64,000 nt of DNA from Chloroflexota bacterium (GTDB lineage Bacteria > Chloroflexota > Dehalococcoidia > GIF9 > UBA5629), in assembly GCA_016875875.1 (NCBI GenBank), contig VGOP01000002.1, positions 124,001-188,000 on the forward strand, given 5' to 3'. Of the stretch, positions 25,164 to 34,872 are shown piece after piece. The notes under the pieces were generated by a model, which searched no databases, had not been told where the DNA came from, and saw only the letters and a program-made list of their open reading frames with translations. Within the stretch, counting starts at the first letter, position 1. Each line of letters begins with the position of its first letter. The translations under genes and the position numbers were made by a program.

Positions 25164-26312
25164 ATGAAAGATATTGCAAAGATTAGCAATCCCTACTGCG
25201 ATGACAAGGCAATCGACGCCTGCTCTATTTTTGGGATGATGGACACAACAGGTAAGTGTTTCTCGGGAAGGGACATAATAAAGGCTATTGCTAATATGCA
25301 TGTACGTGGCAATGGGCTTGGTGGCGGATTCGCTGTTTATGGGTTGTACCCGGAATACGCTGACTTATACGCTTTTCACATTATGTATTTGAGCCGAGAA
25401 GGAAAGGCGGAAACAGAGGATTTTCTTAAACAGAAGTTTCAGGTGGTTCGTGATGGGGTAGTGCCGACCAAATCGACCGCTGCTATAACGAATCCGCCTC
25501 TGGTGTGGCGTTATTTCCTGGAAGTGAACCGCCGTGAATCTAAAGGGCAGTTGGATGATGACTATGTCGTAGATAGGGTCATGGATATCAATACCGGAAT
25601 CAAAGATACCTTCGTTTTTTCCAGTGGCAAAAATATGGGCGTATTTAAGGGAGTTGGCTATCCTGAGGAGATAGCTGAATATTTCTGTTTGGAAGGTTAT
25701 GAAGGATACCTGTGGACAGCACATGGCAGATTTCCTACTAACACCCCTGGTTGGTGGGGTGGGGCGCATCCGTTTAACATCCTGGATTGGACGGTAGTGC
25801 ATAATGGTGAAATCTCGTCTTATGGCATAAACCGGCGCTATCTGGAGCAATTTGGCTATCATTGCACTCTACAGACTGATACTGAAGTGGTGGCTTATGC
25901 CGTTGACCTTCTAATTCGAAAACATTGTCTTCCCATAGAGGTAGTGGCCAAGATACTGGCGCCGCCTTTCTGGAATGATATAGAGCGCCGCCCTCTAGAA
26001 GAACAAGAGTTTTTCCAGGCTTTGCGTCAGGTGTACGGCAGTCTTTTGATGAATGGACCTTTCACCATAATCATTGCTCATCAAGGTGAAATGATTGGGC
26101 TTACTGATAGGATTAGGCTGCGCCCGCTAACTGCTGGCATAAAAGACCAAATGCTTTATCTCTCTTCAGAAGAGTCGGCAATTCGGCTGATTTGTCCTGA
26201 CCTAGATAAGGCGTGGATTCCTATGGGTGGTGAGCCCATAATAGGTAGTTTAGAGAAACCGCTTCAACTAAGAAAAGGTATGGTGCCGGAGAAAGTGGCC
26301 AAAGTAAGATAG
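25164..26312 (+). CDS. Archaeal-type glutamate synthase subunit 1, class II glutaminase
   Basis: 382 aa. Ntn-type class II amidotransferase: nucleophile Cys20 in DACSIFGMM after a 19-residue propeptide that must be removed, then [23 protein letters not shown] and [19 protein letters not shown]. Releases ammonia from glutamine. In this split form (GltB1/GlxB) the synthase and GXGXG domains are encoded by separate genes further down the operon. Only 16 bases after the oxidoreductase gene. Confidence 0.9.
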   Translation: MKDIAKISNPYCDDKAIDACSIFGMMDTTGKCFSGRDIIKAIANMHVRGNGLGGGFAVYGLYPEYADLYAFHIMYLSREGKAETEDFLKQKFQVVRDGVVPTKSTAAITNPPLVWRYFLEVNRRESKGQLDDDYVVDRVMDINTGIKDTFVFSSGKNMGVFKGVGYPEEIAEYFCLEGYEGYLWTAHGRFPTNTPGWWGGAHPFNILDWTVVHNGEISSYGINRRYLEQFGYHCTLQTDTEVVAYAVDLLIRKHCLPIEVVAKILAPPFWNDIERRPLEEQEFFQALRQVYGSLLMNGPFTIIIAHQGEMIGLTDRIRLRPLTAGIKDQMLYLSSEESAIRLICPDLDKAWIPMGGEPIIGSLEKPLQLRKGMVPEKVAKVR

Positions 26313-26335
26313 TTTGCAAAGAAGGATTCATAGCT

Positions 26336-27109
26336 ATGCTGACAAAAAGAATTATACCTTGTCTTGATGTAACTCAGGGTCGTGTAGTGAAAGGTACAAG
26401 CTTTACAAACCTGTGTGATGCTGGTGACCCTGTGGAGCTTGCCTCATTTTACTACGGGGAAGGCGCTGATGAATTAGTTTTCTTGGATATCGGGGCTACC
26501 CCTGAAGGCCGTGATATTATGGTGGACGTAGTTGAATCTGTCTCGAAACAGGTTTTTATTCCACTTACTGTCGGTGGCGGACTGCGCAGTCTTGAAGATA
26601 TGAGGCGTATGCTTGAGGCAGGCGCTGACAAAATTAGTGTGAACACTGCTGTTGTTTACGGCTCTGACCTCGTTGCCGAAGCAGCGCGTAGGTTTGGCTC
26701 TCAGTGCGTTGTGGTGGCTATAGATGCCAGACGGAACGAGAATGGCAACAAACCCGGGTGGGAAGTTTACACTCATGGTGGTCGAGTATCAACAGGCATA
26801 GATGCTGTGGGATGGGCAAAGAGGGCTGTTGAGTTGGGGGCGGGCGAAATACTGTTAACCAGTTGGGATGCGGATGGTCACAGGGCAGGCTACGATTTAA
26901 AGTTAACCAGCGCTATCAGCGAGGTGGTGACAGTGCCAGTTATTGCCAGTGGTGGTGCTGGAAGTCTGGAGCATTTGTATCAGGCACTTGTAGTCGGCAA
27001 AGCTGACGCAGTCCTTGCAGCCAGCATCTTTCACTACCGCACCTACTCTATACGTCAGGCAAAAGCCTATCTAGAGGAAAAAGGGATTCCGGTAAGAACA
27101 GATCAATAG
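26336..27109 (+). CDS. hisF: HisF-like cyclase barrel, active-site loop altered
   Basis: 257 aa (beta-alpha)8 barrel. The two catalytic acids of HisF are kept: Asp11 (PCLDV) and Asp130 (AIDARR), with Lys19 and both phosphate-binding halves ([16 protein letters not shown]). Two conserved loops differ: LDITAS is LDIGAT (51-55) and the loop usually SxDRDGTKxGYD is [12 protein letters not shown] (176-187), changing an Arg to Ala and a Thr to His. HisF makes IGP and AICAR using ammonia from HisH. Lying between gltB1 and gltB2, it may be a true histidine enzyme or a recruited ammonia-using paralogue. Confidence 0.85.
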   Translation: MLTKRIIPCLDVTQGRVVKGTSFTNLCDAGDPVELASFYYGEGADELVFLDIGATPEGRDIMVDVVESVSKQVFIPLTVGGGLRSLEDMRRMLEAGADKISVNTAVVYGSDLVAEAARRFGSQCVVVAIDARRNENGNKPGWEVYTHGGRVSTGIDAVGWAKRAVELGAGEILLTSWDADGHRAGYDLKLTSAISEVVTVPVIASGGAGSLEHLYQALVVGKADAVLAASIFHYRTYSIRQAKAYLEEKGIPVRTDQ

Positions 27110-27123
27110 ATTGGAGTATCAAG

Positions 27124-28629
27124 ATGAAGACTTATTTGCCACCAAAATTCATAATAGAAAGGGATTCAAACCGCTGCATCCAGTGCCAGGTGTGTGTCAA
27201 TCAATGCAGTTTCGATGTGCACCATTATGATGCTGCTGATGATGAGGTGAGAAGCCAGGAGGAAAACTGCGTTGGCTGTCATCGGTGTGTGGTCTTCTGT
27301 CCTACTAATGCCGTGAGCATCAGGAAGAACCCTCTAGATTACAGGGAGAATTATAACTGGCGTCCTGAGGTAATTGAAGACATTATCAAGCAGTCGGAGA
27401 CGGGTGGCGTCCTTCTTACTGGTATGGGGAATGACAAGAGCTATCGCGTATATTGGGACCATCTGGTTCTAAATGCCAGCCAAGTAACAAATCCTTCAAT
27501 CGACCCGCTGCGTGAGCCTATGGAGCTGGTCACATATATCGGTCGTAAACCAGACAAGATCGAGGTTAGTGAAGGCGCCCTTAAGTTGAAGACGAAGCTG
27601 GCTCCCCAGGTCAAATTAGAAGTGCCGGTGATATTCTCTGCCATGTCTTATGGAGCAGTAAGTATAAATGTCCAGGAATCTCTCGCTCGAGCGGCTACTG
27701 AGTCTGGCACTTTGTGGAATACCGGTGAAGGCGGACTGCATCCGAAGCTGTACAAGTATGGCAAGAACACCATAGTCCAGGTAGCTTCGGGGAGGTTTGG
27801 CGTACATCCTGAGTACCTAGATGCTGCCGCAGTAGTTGAAATTAAGATCGGTCAAGGAGCTAAGCCTGGCATTGGTGGACATCTCCCTGGGGAGAAAGTG
27901 AGTGCCGAGGTAGCTATGACTCGCATGATTCCTAAGGGAACCGATGCTCTATCTCCAGCACCACAGCACGATATCTACTCTATAGAGGATTTGGCTCAAT
28001 TAGTTTATGCTCTTAAAGAGGCTACGGACTACACCAAGCCAATATCGGTGAAAATAGCTGCTGTTCATAACTCGGCGGCAATTGCCAGCGGCATGGTTAG
28101 GGCAGGAGCGGACATGATAGTTCTCGATGGGTTGCGAGGTTCTACAGGTGCAGCTCCCAAAATCATCCGTGACAATGTTGGCATTCCAATTGAGATGGCT
28201 CTGGCCTCGGTGGATACGCGACTAAGGCAGGAGGGTATACGCAATCAGGCATCGGTAGTTATTGCTGGTGGCATCAGAAACAGTGGTGATGTGGCTAAAG
28301 CAATTGCTCTTGGCGCTGATGCTGTCTATATTGGCACTGCAGCTCTGATGGCTTTGGGTTGTACTTGTTGCCAGCAGTGTCATACCGGCAAGTGTGCTTG
28401 GGGTATTTGCACCAGCGACCTTGCTTTGACCAAAAGAGTTAATCCTGACATAGGAGCTAGACGTCTGGCCAACCTCCTTCGAGGTTGGAGCATTGAATTG
28501 AAGGATATACTCGGCGGTATGGGCATTAATGCCTTAGAGAGTCTGCGTGGCAATAGGCTGGCCTTAAGAGGTATTGGACTCACCGATACGGAGATGGAAA
28601 TCTTAGGAGTAAGGATGGCAGGAGGTTAA
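27124..28629 (+). CDS. gltB: Archaeal-type glutamate synthase subunit 2, FMN/Fe-S synthase
   Basis: 501 aa. N-terminal ferredoxin domain (CIQCQVCVNQC, CVGCHRCVVFC), then the FMN-binding glutamate synthase barrel: FSAMSYGAVS, EGGLHPKLY, KIGQGAKPGIGGHLPG, VLDGLRGSTGAAP, VVIAGGIRNSGDVAKA, and the 3Fe-4S loop CCQQCHTGKCAWGIC. It joins ammonia and 2-oxoglutarate and reduces the product to glutamate. The ferredoxin fusion is typical of the archaeal/GltB2 form. Fourteen bases after hisF, two bases before gltB3. Confidence 0.93.
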   Translation: MKTYLPPKFIIERDSNRCIQCQVCVNQCSFDVHHYDAADDEVRSQEENCVGCHRCVVFCPTNAVSIRKNPLDYRENYNWRPEVIEDIIKQSETGGVLLTGMGNDKSYRVYWDHLVLNASQVTNPSIDPLREPMELVTYIGRKPDKIEVSEGALKLKTKLAPQVKLEVPVIFSAMSYGAVSINVQESLARAATESGTLWNTGEGGLHPKLYKYGKNTIVQVASGRFGVHPEYLDAAAVVEIKIGQGAKPGIGGHLPGEKVSAEVAMTRMIPKGTDALSPAPQHDIYSIEDLAQLVYALKEATDYTKPISVKIAAVHNSAAIASGMVRAGADMIVLDGLRGSTGAAPKIIRDNVGIPIEMALASVDTRLRQEGIRNQASVVIAGGIRNSGDVAKAIALGADAVYIGTAALMALGCTCCQQCHTGKCAWGICTSDLALTKRVNPDIGARRLANLLRGWSIELKDILGGMGINALESLRGNRLALRGIGLTDTEMEILGVRMAGG

Positions 28630-28631
28630 AA

Positions 28632-29402
28632 ATGGCACGTGCCGTCAAAGAAAAACAGAACTCAGTAGTGGAAATCGATGCCAGAGGCATTTTGGCTCGT
28701 GAGCTGAATGCTCGATTGAAGGCAGTTGTAGGTAACGGTACTAAAAGAATCGAGCTTCGAAATGTCTATGGACAGAGGTACATTGGCACCGACTTGGGTA
28801 AGCCCGTTGAGATTGAGATATTCGGCACGCCGGGGAATGACTTAGGAGCATTCATGGATGGGCCCAGAATTATCGTGCACGGCAACGCCCAAGATGGCTG
28901 CGGAAACACCATGAACGAAGGGGAAATCATAGTCCATGGTCATGCCGGCGACATCACCGGCTTATCGGCTCGGGGCGGCAAGATTTTTATAAGAGATGGT
29001 GTCGGCTATAGAGCCGGCATACACATGAAAGAATACGGAGATAAAAAGCCAGTGCTGGTCATCGGGGGAACTGCTCAGGACTTCCTCGGTGAATATATGG
29101 CTGGTGGAATTTTGGTCATTCTCGGCTTGAATTTGAAAGACGGCGAAACGCATCGCGCTAACTACATAGGGACAGGTATGCATGGTGGTGTTATCTATCT
29201 CAGGGGAAATGTCGCTGATTTCCAGTTAGGTAAAGAAGTGGGTGTGGCTGAGCTTGATGGGGATGACCACCTGAATTTAGAGAAGTACGTGGGCGAATTT
29301 GCATCTTACTTTGGTCATAATGCAAAGGAAATATTGAGGCACAGATTCATTAAGCTATTCCCACTTTATCTACGGCCGTACGGTAGGCTCTATGCTTATT
29401 AG
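28632..29402 (+). CDS. Glutamate synthase subunit 3, GXGXG beta-helix domain
   Basis: 256 aa. Right-handed beta-helix of glycine-rich turns: NDLGAFMDGPRIIVHGNAQD, GEIIVHGHAGDITGLSARGG, MAGGILVILGL and GMHGGVIYLRG. This is the C-terminal structural domain (GltB3/GlxC, PF01493) that in the fused enzyme holds glutaminase and synthase together around the ammonia tunnel. ATG 28632 is two bases after the gltB2 stop, with AGGAGG inside the end of gltB2. Intact. Confidence 0.9.
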   Translation: MARAVKEKQNSVVEIDARGILARELNARLKAVVGNGTKRIELRNVYGQRYIGTDLGKPVEIEIFGTPGNDLGAFMDGPRIIVHGNAQDGCGNTMNEGEIIVHGHAGDITGLSARGGKIFIRDGVGYRAGIHMKEYGDKKPVLVIGGTAQDFLGEYMAGGILVILGLNLKDGETHRANYIGTGMHGGVIYLRGNVADFQLGKEVGVAELDGDDHLNLEKYVGEFASYFGHNAKEILRHRFIKLFPLYLRPYGRLYAY

Positions 29403-29419
29403 TTAGGGAGGCTTTGAAA

Positions 29420-30418
29420 ATGATTGGGCAAGAGACACGCGAGATAGAAAGAAAGATAGCTGCGATTCTAAGAGTGCTTAGCGATTCACCGGAACCACTG
29501 GGTGGTAGAGTGATATCTCGTCGACTTAAGGCACATGGTATAGACCTCGGCGAGAGGGCGGTGAGGTATCATCTCAAAATAATGGATGAGCGAGGCCTTA
29601 CCCGGTCCATAGGTTATCGGGATGGCAGGTCAATCACTCAGCCCGGGCTTGAGGAGTTGAGGAGCGCATTGGTCTGCGATAAGGTGGGCTTTGTAACCGA
29701 CAGGCTTGAGCTGCTTGCTTATCTAACTAGTTTCGATATGTCTGACCATACCGGGTATATTCCAATCGACGTATCTCTATTTCCCAAAAGAGAATTCACT
29801 CGAGCCCTAGAGGCGATGAAGTGTATTTTTGAAACTAGTCTCTGTTCCAGTAATCAAGTGGCTGTGGCTTCTGAGGGTGAAAGATTGGGAGAGACAATTG
29901 TTCCTCAAGGCAAAATAGGCTTTGCTATGGTGTGCAATGCCGTGTTCAGTGGGTCATTGCTTAAGGCTGGGATTCCGATAGATTCTAGGTTTGGCGGCAT
30001 ACTGCAGGTACGAGATCACATTCCGATGCGCTTTGTTGACCTTATTGAATACGAAGGATCTACGCTTGACCCGTTTGAGATATTCATTGCTGGAAGGATG
30101 ACTTGTGTCATTGAAGCTGCAAGGAGAGGCGCAGGTAAGATACTTGCTAGCTTCCATGAGATTCCGATGCCCTCAAGATCAGCGGTTGAAGCAGTCCTGG
30201 AAAGATTAAGATTAGCTAACCTCTGCAATTCAGTCAAGCTGGGGAAGGCAAATGAGCCAGTGTGCGAAATCCCTGTGAGGCTAAACAAAGTTGGGTTGGT
30301 GCTTCTCAGCGGGCTTAACGCTGTGGCAGCGGCTGCAGAAACCGGTATAGATGTGACCAGTAAGGCGATGAACGGTGTCATTGGCGTTGGAGAATTAAGG
30401 AGTTTTTGGAGTTTGTAA
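29420..30418 (+). CDS. nrpR: NrpR-type nitrogen regulator, copy 1 (wHTH + DUF128)
   Basis: 332 aa. Residues about 8-78 are a winged helix (AAILRVLSDSPEPLGGRVIS, HGIDLGERAVRYHLKIMDE); about 90-330 are one NrpR/DUF128 domain (GKIGFAMVCNAVFSGSLLKAGI, SRFGGILQV, LVLLSGLNAVAAAAETG). In methanogens NrpR represses nitrogen genes and is released by 2-oxoglutarate. The methanococcal protein has two DUF128 domains, this one only one, as in Methanosarcina NrpRI. AGGGAGG lies eight bases before ATG 29420; the TTG at 29414 is rejected. Last gene of the glutamate synthase operon, so probably autoregulated through the palindrome at 22685. Confidence 0.9.
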   Translation: MIGQETREIERKIAAILRVLSDSPEPLGGRVISRRLKAHGIDLGERAVRYHLKIMDERGLTRSIGYRDGRSITQPGLEELRSALVCDKVGFVTDRLELLAYLTSFDMSDHTGYIPIDVSLFPKREFTRALEAMKCIFETSLCSSNQVAVASEGERLGETIVPQGKIGFAMVCNAVFSGSLLKAGIPIDSRFGGILQVRDHIPMRFVDLIEYEGSTLDPFEIFIAGRMTCVIEAARRGAGKILASFHEIPMPSRSAVEAVLERLRLANLCNSVKLGKANEPVCEIPVRLNKVGLVLLSGLNAVAAAAETGIDVTSKAMNGVIGVGELRSFWSL

Positions 30419-30462
30419 GTGCTTACATATTGAGTGGATTGACGTTGTAAGAGGTATTAGCT

Positions 30463-31146
30463 TTGCACAGAGTATTCATAATAGCTAAAGACGACGGGGA
30501 AATTAAGGAACTGCATTCAGGGCTTACCCGTATGGGTTTTGTCTGTTCGGTTGCTAATAATAGCTCAAATTTATCTGAGGAGCTTATAAAACAAGCGTGT
30601 GATGTTTTGTTTATGGACATGGATGGATCACCAGCTTCAGCCCAGACTGAGTCGATGCTAGAGCAGCTCCGTGAATTGAGGATAACAAGACACTTTCCTG
30701 CTATCGCCCTTATCTCCGGTGAAGGATTAAGTCATTTTGATTCGAATTTGGAGATAGATGATTTCGTGGTTAAACCCTGGGACATAGCCGAGCTGGTGAT
30801 TAGAGCAAAGCGAGTCATCAAGCGGGCAAAAAATGTACGAAGCGAAGATTTAGTAATATGCGACGATCTGGTGATAGACATCGATAAATGCGAAGTGTCC
30901 ATCGATGGTAGGCTACTTGCTCTGACCTTTAAGGAATATGAGCTGCTTAAATTCCTAGCCAGGAATAAAGGAAGGGTTTTTGCACGAGAGGTTCTGCTCA
31001 ATGAGGTCTGGGGATACGACTACTACGGCGGCGATAGGACGGTGGATGTGCACATAAGGAGACTGAGAAGCAAGCTCAACGACCCCGATAATACCTATAT
31101 TCAAACCGTGAGGAATATTGGCTACAGATTCAGCAATGGAGTATAG
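30463..31146 (+). CDS. OmpR/PhoB-family response regulator
   Basis: 227 aa. N-terminal receiver (about 1-115) with a kept phospho-acceptor position in VLFMDMDG and the conserved Lys in VVKPWD, but the acidic pair near residue 10 is AKDDG and the region after the Asp is unusual. C-terminal winged helix (about 130-225): LTFKEYELLKFLARNKGRVF, VDVHIRRLRSKL, IQTVRNIGYRF. No histidine kinase is adjacent. Placed between nrpR and amt, its position is like that of GlnR, the orphan OmpR-type nitrogen regulator of Actinobacteria. Start TTG 30463, GAGG upstream. Confidence 0.88.
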   Translation: MHRVFIIAKDDGEIKELHSGLTRMGFVCSVANNSSNLSEELIKQACDVLFMDMDGSPASAQTESMLEQLRELRITRHFPAIALISGEGLSHFDSNLEIDDFVVKPWDIAELVIRAKRVIKRAKNVRSEDLVICDDLVIDIDKCEVSIDGRLLALTFKEYELLKFLARNKGRVFAREVLLNEVWGYDYYGGDRTVDVHIRRLRSKLNDPDNTYIQTVRNIGYRFSNGV

Positions 31147-31184
31147 ACGATGAACCGCCATAGTAGGATTCTCTGCAAGATTCG

Positions 31185-31216
31185 CAACATATATTTAACA
31201 TGTCTGTAATATGTTG
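31185..31216. promoter_or_regulatory. Dyad upstream of amt
   Basis: CAACATAT and ATATGTTG, eight-base arms 16 bases apart, with ACATGT between them. TAATAT at 31207-31212 is a candidate -10 overlapping the right arm, and GGTAACAATTGCC follows it, an imperfect dyad sharing TTGCCGT with the operator at 22685. A regulator site controlling amt is likely; which protein binds is not shown. Confidence 0.5.
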
Positions 31217-31274
31217 GTAACAATTGCCGTCTAAACTAAGGTCAGGCAAATAAATAACGAAAGGAGGTGTGCGC

Positions 31275-32845
<1,571 letters not shown>

Positions 32846-32879
32846 AGAGCAAAAAATAAATAAATAAAGGAGGCTAGAA

Positions 32880-34223
32880 ATGGCAAAGAAAAGCAAAGAG
32901 GAGAGTAAAGAATACGTACTCAGGATGACAAAGGAGCATGATGTCAAGTTCATCAAGATGTGGTTCACCGATATCTTAGGTTTTCTGAAGAGCTTTGCCA
33001 TCACCCGTGAGGAATTGGAGGAGGCATTTGAAGATGGCATGGGATTCGATGGTTCCTCCATCGAGGGATTTGCCCGGATCGACGAGAGCGATATGGTGGC
33101 CATGCCTGACCCTGACACCTTTCAATTGCTACCGTGGCGGCCACGAGAGCATCGTGCGGTGGCACGGATGTTCTGCGACATCCTGAAGCCTGGCGGCGAG
33201 CCTTTTGAAGGTGACCCCAGATATGTTTTGAAGTGGAACCTAAAGCGAGCGGCGGACATGGGCTACACGTACTATGTTGGTCCAGAGCTGGAATATTTCT
33301 ACTTCAAGGATTCGAAGGGAACGGAGACACTTGATGAGGGAGGCTACTTCGACATGGTGCCTCTGGACGCGGCCACAGATTTGAGGAGGGAAACAGTGCT
33401 TATCTTGGATGAGATGGGCATCGGCGTGGAATACTCGCACCATGAAGTGGCGCATAGCCAGCACGAGATAGACATGAGGTACACAGATGCTCTGACCATG
33501 GCAGACAACGTGATGACTTATCGGTTAGTAGTGAAACAGGTAGCTTTACAGAATGGGTTGTATGCCACATTCATGCCAAAGCCTATTTTTGGCATCAACG
33601 GCAGTGGCATGCATGTACATCAGTCGTTGTTCAAGGGCGATAAGAATGCTTTCTTCGACCGCAATGATAAGTATAACCTGTCCAAGGTGGCCAAGAGTTT
33701 CATCGCTGGTCTGTTGAAGCATGCCCCTGAGATCACGCTAATTTGCAGCCAATGGGTGAACTCATACAAGAGGTTGGTGCCTGGCTACGAGGCTCCTGTT
33801 TATCTGTCCTGGGCTAGGCGGAATCGGGCTGACCTGATACGGGTACCCGAATACAAGCCTGGTAAGGAGAAGGCGACTAGGATAGAATTTCGGTCTCCTG
33901 ATCCCGCCTGCAATCCCTATCTTGCCTTCAGTGTGATGCTGGCTGCTGGTCTGGATGGCATCGAAAAAGGGTACGAGCCGCCTGAACCAGTGGAGGAAAA
34001 TGTTTATGAGATGACAGACGAAGAGAGAAAGAAAAAGAACATAGGCACTTTGCCGGCGAGCCTGTACGAAGCGATTCAGTTGTGTGAAAAGAGCCAGTTA
34101 GTGCGCAAAGCCTTGGGCGAGCACGTTTTTTACGCTTTCTTAAAGAACAAGAAAATGGAATGGGACCAATACCGGATCCATGTGACCGAGTACGAAACTA
34201 AGAGATATCTACCCATATTGTAG
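32880..34223 (+). CDS. glnA: Glutamine synthetase type I-alpha
   Basis: 447 aa. Metal and ATP motifs: MGFDGSSIEGFA, GPELEYFYF, SHHEVAHSQHEID, the NGSGMHVHQSL glycine/His loop, and RIEFRSPDPACNPYLAF. The adenylylation site of the I-beta class (NLYDLP) is replaced by ENVYEMTDEER, so control is by feedback and P-II or transcription rather than by GlnE. Makes glutamine from glutamate, ammonia and ATP. AAGGAGG before ATG 32880; 34 bases after glnK, same operon. Confidence 0.96.
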   Translation: MAKKSKEESKEYVLRMTKEHDVKFIKMWFTDILGFLKSFAITREELEEAFEDGMGFDGSSIEGFARIDESDMVAMPDPDTFQLLPWRPREHRAVARMFCDILKPGGEPFEGDPRYVLKWNLKRAADMGYTYYVGPELEYFYFKDSKGTETLDEGGYFDMVPLDAATDLRRETVLILDEMGIGVEYSHHEVAHSQHEIDMRYTDALTMADNVMTYRLVVKQVALQNGLYATFMPKPIFGINGSGMHVHQSLFKGDKNAFFDRNDKYNLSKVAKSFIAGLLKHAPEITLICSQWVNSYKRLVPGYEAPVYLSWARRNRADLIRVPEYKPGKEKATRIEFRSPDPACNPYLAFSVMLAAGLDGIEKGYEPPEPVEENVYEMTDEERKKKNIGTLPASLYEAIQLCEKSQLVRKALGEHVFYAFLKNKKMEWDQYRIHVTEYETKRYLPIL

Positions 34224-34285
34224 TTCGATGTTAAGTTTGTATAACCAAGCAAATTAATCTAAGAAGGAGGTGATTATAGAAAGTA

Positions 34286-34339
34286 ATGATTGACTATGGC
34301 AGTAAGCAAAATCCAGTGAATATGATTAATTGGAGGTGA
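34286..34339 (+). other. Possible 17-codon leader ORF
   Basis: ATG 34286 opens MIDYGSKQNPVNMINWR and stops in TGA that overlaps the ribosome binding site of the next gene. A full anti-16S match AAGGAGGTGAT lies at 34264-34274, but 11-15 bases from this ATG, which is far. It may be translated and coupled to the next gene, or the strong site may bind ribosomes for another purpose. Confidence 0.3.
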
Positions 34340-34342
34340 GTA

Positions 34343-34711
34343 ATGTCATACAATTGGGGGCCACACTATATTGTTCCTACGGCGGTTCTGAAAAGCTATT
34401 CCGGGATGGTTGTATTAAGAGAAGAGTTTGATGAGGAGCTGCTACGCAAGGAGATGGAAGCACTGGGTGTCGCCGGCCCTATCGCGAAAATAACCAACCC
34501 CTGGTATTATCGTGAGAAAGGGGCAGAAACCTGGATTAAAATCGGGGAGTCGGCCGATGAGCATCAAAACTTTCCCACCAGATGGGATACAACCAGCCTA
34601 GAAGATGGGCAGTACGAAGTAATGGGACTGATGCACGTTTTCGTTAAGAAAAATGGTACGGAAATCGCCATTGCCCGGCAAAATGTAGTGGAGGTTAATG
34701 TTAAGAATTAG
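34343..34711 (+). CDS. Small beta-rich protein downstream of glnA
   Basis: 122 aa, no signal peptide or membrane helix. Begins MSYNWGPHYIVPTAVLKSY. The C-terminal half (RWDTTSLEDGQYEVMGLMHV ... VVEVNVKN) looks like an Ig-like beta-sandwich. I do not recognise a named family. GGAGGT seven bases before ATG 34343. Its place between glnA and NAD synthetase in an otherwise pure nitrogen operon suggests a role in nitrogen metabolism, but no activity can be read from the sequence. Confidence 0.7.
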   Translation: MSYNWGPHYIVPTAVLKSYSGMVVLREEFDEELLRKEMEALGVAGPIAKITNPWYYREKGAETWIKIGESADEHQNFPTRWDTTSLEDGQYEVMGLMHVFVKKNGTEIAIARQNVVEVNVKN

Positions 34712-34872
34712 ATTATTCAACAGTCGCCATCGATCATGCCTCTGATATCTCCACCGCGAGTTGGAAAATCAATTAGCAGTCATCGACTCAGATGGCTGCA
34801 TATCAACTCGAGGTGTACTTGTCTGCGTGTTAAAATTACTAGCGGTATAGCATCGTGGAGGGGAACAAACAC

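Noticed and set aside
31151-31210. 19-codon frame (MNRHSRILCKIRN...) upstream of amt as a leader peptide
   Set aside because: No ribosome binding site, overlaps the probable -10, and so would not be on the amt mRNA.
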